DNA of 64,000 nt from Brachycybe producta. Its lineage: Eukaryota; Arthropoda; Diplopoda; Playtdesmida; Andrognathidae. Numbering within the stretch: the stretch's first letter is position 1; each line of letters starts with the position of its first letter. This document shows positions 46,791 through 57,843 of the stretch, piece by piece. The position numbers were made by a program, and so were the translations under genes. Location: contig JAUPFP010000067.1 of assembly GCA_036925085.1 (NCBI GenBank), positions 744,001 to 808,000 on the forward strand, written 5' to 3'. The notes below the pieces were generated by a model that did not search any database, was not told where the DNA came from, and saw only the letters and a program-made list of their open reading frames with translations.

Positions 46791-47490
46791 CAATTAGTAC
46801 TCTGCTAGCAGCCAAATAGGCCTATGGCAGAGGGACATAAAGAGTCCACATGCAGCAATAAGCATTGTCAAGCACATATACATGTGCACTGTATATAAAA
46901 ACAAAATGAATAGACAAATGTCAATCTCACAAAACAAAATTATCCCCATTTACCACTTCTTCCTCAGGAAGAGAGTTCCATTGTCTTATAACTCTAGGAA
47001 GAAAAGACCGATAATATGAATCTGTCCTAGCAAAAATCTCCCTAATTTTCTTAGAGTGGTATCAGCCCTGCCCATATATATAGTGCTTTATGAATATCAC
47101 TGGACTGCAGTTTAGGACAATCACCACGTGCAATTTTTCCAAACAATTTCAAGCTTAACTCAGCCCTGCGATGTGCCAAACTATGCCATTGTAGCACTGA
47201 CAACATCTCAGTGACACTATCTGTAAATTTGTGCCTGCCACAAGCAAACCTAGCTGCCTTATGCTGAACCATTTCAACTGAATGAGTGTGTGTGGCAGAG
47301 AGAGGATTCCATACATTGCAGCAATACTCAAGATGAGGCCAAACCAATGCTTGAAGTAGGCAATAGTTTTAACTTGTGCTGGGCAGGTGCCCAATGTCCT
47401 TTGACTAAAACGAAGCATTTGTAGAGCTTTCCCAGTAACACCATCAATGTGTTTTTTCCAAGAAAGGTCATCTGTTATTGTTTGTTACTT
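46785..47490 (-). mobile_element. 5'-truncated non-LTR retrotransposon, C-terminal reverse transcriptase end
   Basis: The minus strand reads LSWKKHIDGV, then MLRFSQRTLGTCP, then after one frame break near 47360 LVWPHLEYCCNVWNP, VEMVQHKAARFACG and WHSLAHRRAELSL: the conserved end of Jockey/CR1/L2-type reverse transcriptases. The 3' tail (GGCCTATTTGGCTGCTAGCA followed by AATTGTAATTGTAATTG) matches the fragments at 36361-36448 and 61500-61590. It is inactive. Confidence 0.82.
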
Positions 47491-47557
47491 CACAATTAAC
47501 CCTTGGGGCCACGAATTGAGAAACACTTGCTTGTATATTGTATAAAATTCCGAGCCC

Positions 47558-47613
<56 letters not shown>

Positions 47614-48300
47614 TTCTCCGAAATTATTCAAATAATTCCAAGAAATTTGTTTTAAAAAAGGAAATGTTTTGAGACCAGGGTCAATCATTGGTCAGTTTGA
47701 CCTGTGATTGAGCCCTGGTTGACATTGGCGGGCCAAAAGAATAAAACTGGCATGCAGGGTAACCTGAGGACAGGTCTGGGACACAACAGAAGTTCGAGAC
47801 TGTGTTACTATGTTCAAGAAGTTTTAGAGTAAGTTAGAGTAATCTTGGACTTTCAAGTACAATCATTCAGTTTTGTTTACATTAATGTCAAGTCACTTTC
47901 AGTAACAAGTTCTGTGTCTTCGGAAAATATAAAGTATATATTTTAACCTATGTTGTGTCCATTCTTTCCACTTTCTGAGGTTCAAGAGCAGTTCATCACT
48001 TCCCCTTTAATTAAGAATAGAGAGCCGAGTAAGAACTAAAGACTGCCTATAATTCTAAACTGGAGATCCAGGCATGTCACAAAGTGGTGGCGGTGCAGGG
48101 TATAGCCTCACCAAACATGACTGGCAGAAGTCCAGTCATGTTAAAATAATAATAATAATAATTATGATAATAATAATAATAATAATAATAATAGCAGCAA
48201 TAATAGTGATAATATTAATAATATAATATAAAAGATTATTAATAGTAATAATTAATAATAATTGTAAAAATAATAATAATAAAAATTAAACTGCAATAAA
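47490..48300. repeat. R6 half, TAA microsatellite, candidate LTR relic, AAT-rich microsatellite
   Basis: R6 end at 47490-47560. (TAA)n at 47560-47613. At 47668-48079 a segment from TGTTTTGAGACC to CATGTCACA, followed by AAGTGGTGGCGG, has the look of an LTR plus primer-binding site, without internal genes. AAT-rich repeats lie at 48144-48290. Confidence 0.45.
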
Positions 48301-48629
48301 TTCGATGCTTTAGTGGGGGTTTTTTTATTTCAGAATTTTACTCTAAAGAAAAATGTCCTAAAAACCAAAGTTTATATTTACATAAATATGAAATTTTAAG
48401 AATTTCAGAATTTACAATTTTAAAATATTACATTGTATTAATTTAGAAATTGATACCTTTCTTTCATGATCGTATTTTTCGTTTTATTAAATAATTTTTT
48501 TTAAAATTTGCATTGTCCAAAAGCATCGTAGTTCATAGTAAAATATGAAAGATGGTTGGTTGGTTGGTCGGTCGGAGGTCAAAGTTCGGTCCGTCAAGGT
48601 GGGGAAAAAAGAACAGCTTGCTGGTTAAC

Positions 48630-51600
48630 CTAATCTACGTCTGCATTAGCAAGAAGGAGTAAAACAAAACGTTATATATTTGAATTTAATGAAACATTAA
48701 ATTTTAAACCACAATTAGAAATTCAAATCCAGTTATGAATTGTATTTAATGCGGCTTTAAAAGAGCAAACCGAGGAGAAACTTGAAAGTGTTTTAGAAAC
48801 TAGAAAGGTAGCTCAACACCTTCACAAATAATTCCATGTTTGACATCATTTAAAATCAAACTTTTAATGTCAATTTCAAAATAATTAAACTTTATATAGA
48901 ACGATATATTTTTAAAAAAAATGTTGTCTGCAAAAATTAAAATAATTAATATAAATAATAATTATTAATTAAATTAAAATATTTTGAGCTACCCTTCTAG
49001 TTTCTAAAATGCTTCCTATTTTTCTTCTGAATCAAGATTTCAAAATTCATAAACCATCTCAAGAAAATTATTTTAATGGTAGAAGATTATGCTAATTAGT
49101 TTTTTCTTGGCAATATCTTAAAAAATAAACAATTTTTTATAGTTCAATTTGAAAAATGACCCGTTTTGAAGAGTTTCATGGAAAAACTATTTTCGCCATT
49201 TTTCAAACTTGTCTTAAAAAGTTTATTTTGAAAGATATCATCATGAAGACACTTTTAGCATTATCACCAACTATTCTAGTTTCTAAAACACTTTGATTTT
49301 TTTCGTATTGTTTCTTCTGAAAAACGTTCGCTTCAACCTCAAAACTGCTGGTTGGAGGAAGAGACCTCCTATAGTCCATAATAGCCACGCATGCACGCCA
49401 TCAGGTAAGGTGAAAAAAAAATATATATCTATATACAGCCACCTTAACTAAATATTTTTGCTGCATTTGCAGCGTGACGTCACTCCAACACAACGTAATG
49501 ATGAGTTTTAACAGTATTTTTTATGCAATTGTAACACCCTGTAAATCGTGATCCCGCCAAAACCATAGCCCGGGGGGATAAACAACTCTCAACTGTCCCT
49601 CCCTCCTTTCTGACTCATGCCCAAGCAGCGGATTGATACATAAAGGACCATGGTCACTTGGACCTGGTTACACCTCGCAGGTGTACACAGGTCCAAGGTA
49701 TAAAAGGACCGTGTTCCTCTTTGTTCCTCAGTTTTGTCCTTTGCCTGTATTTTGAGATATCATTCCAAATCATGGGCCTGAGGATTCGCAGTTAGTATTA
49801 TTAATATTCACCCTTGTATTCTGTACTTCTTACAAGGAATGAATAAAAGTGTTGTAACAAGAAGTAGCGTTGTCTCTATGTCTTTATGTAAATAACTTCT
49901 CTTCAGAGGCCGGAGGTTTCATAGGGCAGGAGCTATACAATTCTCAGCAGCTACAACATCTTCTCTTGTCGGTATACCGATGGAGAAGATGTATATCAGC
50001 ATCAACCGGAAGAGAGAGAGATGGCCGCCACTCTCCTGCATCGATTTCACCCCCATGCAGAAGAGTGACTACAATCTGTCTCCATCCAGCTCTCTCTACA
50101 GCTCGGATCTTCTCTGTGCAGGTGTCATACTGCTCAGAGAAGAAACGAAATGTGGAAAATGTCATCTAAAGGTTGGTAATAAAATTGGGTTGATGTCAAA
50201 AGCTCACACAATTTACATAAAAATGTTATTTCTAACAAGTGATTTAATTATTTTGATGAAATTTTGCCAAACTATGATTAGGTTTAAAACGCAATTAATT
50301 ACCTGTTGGAACCCGTTTACGCTTTAGCTCTCTATGACGGGTAAATAATGTTACTAAATTTAATTAAAATGTCAGAAATTTAAAGTTGAACAAGGGATTT
50401 AAGGAACCATATATAGACCCTCCATTGCTTTAATATATGCTTTCATATATCAAACAACCAATTTTCTTTCATTGTTAAGCTGATGCTACACGTAGCAACA
50501 GTCAAGCAACAATACTAGTTGTAGCAACAGTAGTTTCCTATTTGTTGCAAGCAACACCTATGATACATGTTGCAACGTTCAGGAAACTTAGATGAAAGCA
50601 ACAACCAATGAAACAAAGAGGTTGTGGAGCCAAAGACTAGAACATTTTGCTTCGTCTTTCTCTTCTTCATCAGTTGAAAATTTGATTTAAATTATTTAAG
50701 CCGTTTTTATTGGCTGTTGGCTGAAATGGTTGCTCGAAAATAGAACCAAGTTCTATTTGAAAATTCTGTTGCTTTCAATCTGTGAGCAACAATTCGGGTT
50801 TGTTGCTCTTATGACAGATGTTTCAACATTGATGAAACAATAGAGCAACACCGGCTATGTTGCTCTAAAGTTGCTGAATTGTTGCTACGGGGAGCACCGG
50901 CTTTACATGTGTATGCATGCAGTACACGCATGCGCGCATGTGTATGTAGATAAACCCTAAAATCATTTGTCCTAAAGGGACCTTTAGGACAAATGGTTTT
51001 AGGGCAAATGTTCCTTTAGGGCAAATGGTTTTAGAGCAACAGAAATAAATATCTATTCAGCCACCTTAAGGCAAATAAATTCAAATCCAAATTTTTAAAA
51101 AAAAAAAAATAGCAAAGAAATGAAACTTACATCCTGTTTTTGGATCCCTGTTACCAGCAGGGGCGGATTTACCAATAGGCAGAGTAGGCAGCTGCCTAGG
51201 GCGGCAAATTTTTGGGGCGGCAAATTGTAAAATTTTTTTTTTGGGGAAATTCGTTTTGGATACAAAAAAAGTATTGTAAAACAATAAACTGCCTAATATA
51301 ACTTAGTTGGCAAGAGTAATTGATGTAACAAGAGCCAGAATGACCACTTCTGACAAAACAGTTGACATTACCATTGTGAAAAGCATACAAAAGTAACTAT
51401 TACTTTAAGGCCATGTGTTTTCAGTTGCTGCCTAGGGGCGTCAAAATGGTGAATCCGCCACTGGTTACCAGTCAGAAAATCCGGTTTAAAATCCTTTGGA
51501 TCCTTTTCTAAATAGACAACAAATTAACATTTTACTGTATATATTAAGCTTACTCTGTCTGTTAAGCTTAGTATGTCTGTATGTCGTCGGCATTTATTTA

Positions 51601-53748
51601 AATTTAAATAAATGAACCCGATTGTGGTGCCGGGTTTACACGGAGTCGTGAATTGGGCGAGAACACGCCCCAGTAATGCGCATGTCACACTTCTTGCTTA
51701 TTCAACACCCGGAGTTCAGGACCATTTCCAGTTCACACGGAGTTCTCCAACGACCATCTATTGTCGTCGCCAAACGTTGTCTCGCAAGTAGTTGCTCAAA
51801 CGGCAGAACGAGAAGCTGCGAAAGCCGTTTGTAAACTCTTGATGAATGCCGAATTCACGACTGAAGCGGTCGTTGTCACTCCGGCAGGTTGGAGTGAGCG
51901 CACGACCTCACTTTTCTAAGGTCGTGTACGACCGCCCACTTCAACGACCACTTGTTTACAGGAGGTAGTCATTACTACTGCTAGCCTACCGGTAGTGCTC
52001 TCTCGCCCAATTCACGACTCCCGTGTAAACCCGGCTTAAAGTTTTTTCACGAAATAATCACATTGTGAAATTATTGAATTATTTCGTAAGAAACGAAATA
52101 AACGCGCATGCTGCGTTATTGTAACACTTGAAATTTGTTCAATTTGGCGCTTAATCAGCGCCACCAACTTATAGAAATAAAATATATATAAAAATGAAGT
52201 TTACTTTCTGCTTCTGAGACAAGTTTCTCCAAATCTGTTTAGAAAAAAAAAAAACAATCAATTAGTATTAATTGGATCGAATATAAGAATTAAAATGTTC
52301 AACGTCATAAATTCAAGATGACAAATTCAGCATTTGAACTTCAACTTTTACCCTCTGAACATCGGTAATTATAACATCGAAAATATCCATACTTTTTTTT
52401 TAATCTTGGAACCCCTGTTTAGAGGATTCAAGTTAAAGTTAAAAGTGCCAGAAATTGTGGTGTTCGGAAACTTAACACCAATTTCTTTATGCTGTAAAGA
52501 ATCTAGAAGGATGATTTTTCTCCACCTCACAAAAACAATTCTTTAAAAAAAAAATAGAATTCCCGGATATGCTTGATTTTTTTTTTTCACATTTTCTTCG
52601 GAAATATGTGGCTATAAAATTATGAAAAAGGCCATTGGTGCAAACAGGACGTCTACATTGGCGTTTGTTCCAAATGGCACTAGTTCAGTTTGGCGTTTAA
52701 TTCGTTTGACATTTAATGTAGTTCATTTGGCTTTTAATCATTTTGGCGCTTATTAAGTTCCGTGTTAACCTGTTTGGCGTTTGATCAATTTGGCGCTTAT
52801 TCAGTTTGGTGTTAATCAGTTTGGCGTTTAGTGAATTTGGCGTTTAATCAGTTTGGCGTTCGTTCAATTTGGCACTTATTTAGTTTGGCGTTTAATAAGT
52901 TTATCATTCGTTGAACTTGGTGCTTAATCAGCTTGGCACTTATTCAGTTTGGTGTTAATCAGTTTGGCGTTTAGTGAATTTGGCACTTATTTAGTTTAGC
53001 GTTTAATAAGTTTATCATTTGTTGAACTTGGTGCTTAATCAGCTTGGTGCTTATTCAGTTTGGTGTTAATCATTTTGGCGCTTATTCAGTTTGGCGTATA
53101 TTCATCGTCGCCAATTGCTAAGTCAAAATCAGTGCTGAACTCAAAAGCTTTCGATAGAAGATTTCACATAAATTAAATTTATGAGTTTAGCATCAGCTAC
53201 GCTTTGTGCTTTACAAAGCCTTAAGTAAGTCATCGATTCTCCAGATGTTTACGCCCCGAGAGAGTAAACGTTTTACCCGTTCTCAACCTATTATGACCGT
53301 GGCCAGTTTTGACCAAAGTGCAGCCACTTTTGACCACGGTTGTCCGGAACTTGGCCCGGGTTGCCGACGCACTCTGCGGGGTCCTAACCGACCAGAGATG
53401 GTCAAGCGCTTTTCGACGGCAAAAATATTAGCTTGAGTTTGAGAATGCGCCCCCACAATATCGGCCTTACTATTTATAATGTACATGTATATACTGGACC
53501 TGTCTCAAGCTCTGCTGCCACCTTTATGTCTGCAGCCGAAACTTCTATTTCCAAACAAAAACAGAAAAATGGCGGATATTTTATTTTTAATTTAAAAAAA
53601 GAAACTTAAAAATAATTGCAATACTTGGTGGTTCACTAAGATTTGGTGCAGTTCTACCGGTGGCACAACTAACATCGTCCAGAAAGTTAACGGTTAAAAC
53701 GACAACCAACAACAACGTTGCCGAACAAATTAGTCCGAAATGAGCCAT
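48630..53748 (-). CDS. SP5: secreted mini-exon protein with a transposon in a coding exon
   Basis: Exons: 53625-53748 (signal, MAHFGLICSATLL, ending FLDDVSC), 52205-52234 (LEKLVSEAE), an exon starting 51507, and a terminal exon 48630-48640 (three residues then TAG). The third exon is interrupted by a 306-bp hAT-type element (51158-51463). Without it and one target copy, 51464-51507 plus 51131-51149 would be one 63-nt exon, phase 1 at both ends, closing on T|GTAAGT, and the gene would total 228 nt, 75 aa. As it stands, the target duplication itself supplies a donor (G|GTAACC at 51468), so a shorter 39-nt phase-1 exon KDPKDFKPDFLTG could still be spliced. The terminal exon is short but has a good acceptor (TAATGCAG), sits before the shared 3'UTR block, and AATAAA follows at 48483-48488. 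Function unknown. Confidence 0.55.
48780..49450. repeat. R1 and R5 MITEs in SP5
   Basis: R1 at about 48785-49015 and R5 at about 49060-49450 (ends ATATATACAGCCACCTTAA), both in the last intron of SP5. Confidence 0.7.
49530..49862 (+). mobile_element. Candidate solo LTR
   Basis: It begins TGTAACACCCTG and ends GTGTTGTAACA (TG...CA). It carries TATAAAAGG at about 49699-49707 and AATAAAA at about 49844, in the order promoter, R region, poly(A) expected of an LTR. No clear 5-bp target duplication. The GC-rich 49870-50170 segment next to it may be more of the element. Confidence 0.45.
49870..50340. other. GC-richer segment with ORFs on both strands, unassigned
   Basis: Open frames exist on both strands at 49870-50170 but carry no motif I recognise. 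The minus-strand frame has an acceptor in phase 0, unlike SP exons. It may be the leader of the adjacent LTR element. Confidence 0.3.
50470..51070. repeat. GCAACA-rich palindromic MITE, then R9 units and an R5 end
   Basis: 50475-50905 has ends GCTGATGCTACACGTAGCAA and TTGCTACGGGGAGCACCGGC with many GTTGC/GCAAC words mirrored. TTTTAGGGCAAATG units lie at 50965-51030, and TATCTATTCAGCCACCTTAA at 51048-51068. Confidence 0.7.
51158..51463 (-). mobile_element. hAT-type non-autonomous element inside SP5 exon 3
   Basis: The left end CAGGGGCGGATTTACC pairs with the right end GTGAATCCGCCACTG. Both sides carry the same 8-bp duplication GTTACCAG (51150-51157 and 51464-51471), diagnostic of hAT transposition. 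Interior: CTGCCTAGGGCGGCAAATTT and GCTGCCTAGGGGCG. No transposase. Confidence 0.85.
51631..52037. repeat. GC-rich MITE with 34-bp terminal inverted repeats
   Basis: The left end GCCGGGTTTACACGGAGTCG and right end CGACTCCCGTGTAAACCCGGC are complementary over about 34 bp including AATTGGGCGAGA. No coding potential. It lies between SP5 exons 2 and 3. Confidence 0.8.
52660..53110. repeat. Minisatellite of about 15-16 bp, AGTTTGGCGTTTAATC
   Basis: Nearly 30 variant units (GTTTGGCGCTTATTCA, GTTTGGTGTTAATCA and others) in tandem, in SP5 intron 1. A longer sub-block recurs (52890-52960 and 52975-53060 share TTTATCATTYGTTGAACTTG). Confidence 0.85.
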
Positions 53749-53874
53749 TTTCAGATTAAATCACTTCGTTAATTAACTAAAGAGAAATAAAAATTGAAAA
53801 CATATTTTAGTGAATAATAATAAAAATTATGCAACAAGAAAGGTTTTTAGATTTTCATAAGCTACATTGGCTAC

Positions 53875-54520
53875 AAGGCTACATTGCATCTCCACAAAGA
53901 GCGCTGCCATCGTTTTTCTATAGAGCCCATAGACCTCAATGTTAAAGAAAAAACGTTAACGTTAAACGTTTATTTTTCATATTTAAAGTTGTCCAATTTT
54001 GATGGTTCAAAGTGCAATGCACATTTTAAGTGATAGAATGACAAAAAATTGGAAAGTGTACTTCTAAATAAAAAAATAAAAAAATCTATTAAAATGTTGA
54101 TAAAAAATACTTTAAAATATCAGAAAAAAACACAGCATGTATTGGCTCCACTGTGGTTTACTTGTGGCTTTTTAAAATTATTTTTACGCATTTTTTAACA
54201 ACATTTTAATGGATGTTTTTTGCTTACGAGTGCATACTCAATGGAGTTTAACATAAAAGTTAAAAATTCGCGATTTTGAAATAGTTTTTTAAAAATAGAA
54301 CCGCACTTACCAATTTTTTTTAATTCTATCACTCGATCAGCATATATTTGTAGTGCACATTGCACTTTGAACCATCAAAATTGGACAACTTTAAATATAA
54401 AAAATAAACATATTGCCGCCGCGACTGCTGTGTGTATTTTAAAAATTAACGTTTTTTCTTTAACATCGAGCCTATGGTCTCAATAGAAAAACGATGCTAG
54501 CGCCTCTTTGCGGAGATTTT
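53875..54520. repeat. MITE family R7 copy in the SP5 5'UTR intron
   Basis: Mirrored CATATTTAAAGTTGTCCAAT blocks and GAGCGCTGCCATCGTTTTTC / CGATGCTAGCGCCTCTTTG ends. Confidence 0.8.
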
Positions 54521-54952
54521 TCAGTAAGCATGTATACTACTTCAAAAGTGTTTTCTTATCAAAAGTCTATTTTGTCTGATTGATTAATGAGGCCCTTTCT
54601 ATCGCCCAAATACGACCACTTTTTTTTTTGCAGTTTATACTCGACCACATTTCAACCACCGCAGTGGTCTGAAAGTGGTCGGTTTTGGTGACAAAAACCA
54701 ATTTCATTTTGCAGTCAATAAGTGGTCTCTCTCGTGTGTCTGTGTTGCCTCAGCTTTTTCACCGAAATTGAAAGTCTATTCTAGTTTCCAAAAACACTCA
54801 ATTTCATCTTAAAAGTTGCCTTAGGAAAAAGCTCCAACAATATCACTAAGAAAAAATACTGGGAAATGTAACCTAAAAAGGAACCAAAAAAAAACACACA
54901 TCGCCCAAGTATAGGCCCACTTTAAAAGTATAGGCCGTTGATTAATGCTTAC

Positions 54953-55100
54953 CAAGTAGGCTTACACGCTATTAGGTCCGAGTAAAGTCGTGAAAGAAAA
55001 AAAAGTGTAATGTAATCGTGTCTTTTCGGTTAAAATGGTTTATATACGAAATTCTGTTCCACACATGTTCAGGAACTGTTTCAGTACAGACCAATAAGAA
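54953..55100 (-). promoter_or_regulatory. SP5 promoter and 5'UTR exon
   Basis: Minus-strand ATTGG (55091-55095), TATATAAA (55039-55046), and a leader ending CTTG|GTAAGC at 54953. Upstream GGTTTCGCGTGTCGTG parallels the other SP genes. The 5'UTR intron runs to 53777. Confidence 0.68.
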
Positions 55101-55139
55101 CACGACACGCGAAACCTATACGAGCTCTTATTATGCAAA

Positions 55140-57640
55140 TTTGTTACAGGGGCGGGGTGGGGGGGGGGGGGGAGATCGAAAAACACGCAACAAAAAAAAA
55201 TACAATGACACCTACATGGAAGCCGTAAATTGGGTAACTCATTTTGTCGTGTACATATTATATGTAAGTCCATCTGACGACTATATGTGAAAATTGCTAA
55301 TTAGCAACTTTTGACAGAGCTGTATAACTATAGAGAGAAGCGAGTTTGGAACTTCTGTCTTTTGGTGCAAAACTTATGAATGCAGAAATATAGTGGCGCC
55401 AAAAAAATAACTGCAATGATAATTATTAATTACTATAAGGTGGCTTCAGTTTTCTGCTAATTGCCTCGATTGAGCTCACAATTAATTAGTTGTAAAAAAA
55501 AACATTGGTCACTAGGAAATACTGGTTGTATATCTCACGTTTTGGCGACGTCCATGCACTGGCCACATGATTTAACACAGGTAGTTAGAAATAGGGGAGA
55601 ACTTCAGTTGGCTCCGCCCTTGTTATGACGACCGGCAACTTCTAATTGGCTGGTTGTGTAGTCTGACGTCACATGCTCCGCCCTTTTCAACGTCGAACCC
55701 CACAACAAACCAATTAGAAGTTGCCGGTCGTCATAACAAGGGCGGAGCCAACTGAAGTTCTCCCCTATTTCTAACTGCCTGTCTTCCTGCGCGACGCTTG
55801 TCTTTTGTGAGAACGCGGGCTTACATTTTTGGTCATTTGTACCTAGGCACATGTTAACAGGTTATTTTAACCTTAAGACTATTACTTTACTGGACTGGCA
55901 ACTCCCTATCTTCTCCCATGTTAAAGCGTTGACTGCATTGCATGTTCTTAGGCAAAAGTGATGCCAGCTCCGTCTGGTGCATTATTTTTACAGAAAATCG
56001 GAGTAAAAGTCTGTTTTTTTGTGTGTGGTTCGACGTTGATTGATGTGACGTCAGAGTACATAACCAACCAATTAAAAGTTGCGTTCGTCATAAAAAGGGC
56101 GGAGCCAACTTCTGTTCGTCCCTCTCCCGATTTCTAATTGCCTGTGTCATAGCCTCCTATATATATTATCTATAGGAGGCTATGCCTATGAACTCGTCCA
56201 AAACGTGACTTTTACTATTCAAGTTCATATACCACAGTCCCGCTAGAGGCGCCACTTGGAAACCGACGATGCAAAACTGCCAAACACAAAATTTCGGGAG
56301 TTGCCAGTCCAGTAAAGTATAAGTAGTCTAAGTTTTAACCATGCATTTCTTATATTCCTTTAATATGATTCAGTCATAGGTTCCTCTGGACTGATTGCGA
56401 AGTAATTATTCATAATTAATAACATTTAAAACTTTAAAGCATGGTTTCCATTGAAATGAAAATATTTGAACTTTTAGAAAATTTGAACTGATGTAAAATA
56501 GAACAAACGTGGCTCCCGTCTATTCACTATTATAGGTGGGGGGGGGGGGCCACGTTTGTTCAATTTTTCCACCAGTTGAAATTTTCAAAAAGAAGTTCAA
56601 ATTTTCACTTCAATGGAAACTAGGCCTAAAACCTGGTTTCCATTGAGCTGTAAATTTGAACTGTTTGAAAATTTCAACTGGTGGAAAAATAGAACAAACG
56701 TGGCTCTTCCCGCCTAGCCTCACTCTTTTAACGCACAATTATATTGTGAATCCATTGATACATTTACGAAACCTAGTTATGATTCCTTCTATTTTTAAAA
56801 CAATTCTGAAAATGGCCTACATGCTAATTCCCATAGAGCAGATTTAGAAACGAACTGTCCGTCTTAGTCGTCTATGGAAATTAGCATGTAGGCCATTTTC
56901 AGAATTGTTTTAAAAATAGAAGGAATCATAACTAGGTTTCGCAAAAGTATCAGTGGATTCACTCAATATTTGAGTTTTTTATTGAAGTGATCAAAATTAC
57001 GTTTCAAACATATAACTGTTCGTAAAACAGATGAAAACGTAAACCAAACATCGTGTTAAACGGGTATACCAGGTATTGCATCATTTCACGATTAAGCATC
57101 TTAAGGTTTTCAAACTATAATGAAAATATGCTAAAAATCAGTAAAATAAAGTATGCATTTAACGATTTATTTTGACAAGAAATTTTCAAACAAAACTAAA
57201 ACTAATTTAAAATTCAGAACTTAAAAGTCAAATTTTGAAACAAAACTAGAAAACTAAAATTCAAATTTCCGATAAAAGTCGAAAGTTATCAATAATTGTA
57301 ATCAAGGCTGGAAAATTCGGAGAAGAAAAAAAAGAATCGGAAATTACAAACAAGTTATTCGGAAAAACATCGGAAAAACATCATTATTTTCGAGAGAAAG
57401 AAACAAAAAACTGTATAAATAATTAATGATTAAGAAAATGTAAATGAAGGATTTCTCGGCTTTTTTTCTCATCCAAATGACCTGGTTAGAGGCTAGAGTT
57501 CTAGTCTAAAAAAATAATAATTTTAGACACTACGTTTAGTCTCAAAGCAGGTTCTTTGACTGCGAAAAACGCGTTTTTTTTTCTGGTTTATTATGATTGA
57601 GTTTTCATAAAACATTTCTATAAAATGTTAAGAGAAAAAC
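55140..57640. repeat. Repeat-dense interval between SP5 and SP6
   Basis: A G-rich run at 55148-55173. R3 at 55575-55790 and a half copy at 56040-56155. R11 (ends CTGGTTTCCATTGA, core ACAAACGTGGCTC) at 56430-56640, with a second R11 end at 56637-56705. A hairpin at 56745-56980 with about 95-bp arms (GAAAATGGCCTACATGCTAA). R6 centre at 57478-57560. Unassigned AT-rich DNA at 56985-57470. Confidence 0.7.
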
Positions 57641-57688
57641 AAAGTTGTTTCATTTTCCAGCCATGGTTATCATTAAAGAATGTTGTCG

Positions 57689-57745
57689 TGGTCAAGTGGT
57701 CAAGGTGGAGTGTTCCTGTGGTCAGTTCGTAACATCGTGGTCCAT
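57689..57745 (-). promoter_or_regulatory. SP6 3'UTR block shared with other SP genes
   Basis: The plus strand reads GTGGTCAAGTGGTCAAGGTG and GTGGTCAGTTCGTAACATCG. It matches the block after SP2 (24055-24105). It lies 100-155 nt downstream of the SP6 stop. Confidence 0.5.
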
Positions 57746-57843
57746 TATGTTGACTTGCCACTATGTGACGATGCTAATTAACCAATTTTTAATCAAGCAT
57801 TCATTAATTAATGATTTACAATATTTTAAATATTAAATTATCG

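Noticed and set aside
49870-50327. ORFs of 99-115 aa next to the candidate LTR
   Set aside because: Open on both strands, no recognised domain, phase does not fit SP exons.
53206-53486. GC-richer ORFs on both strands upstream of SP5 exon 2
   Set aside because: No family similarity, no splice sites in phase 1, located within SP5 intron 1.
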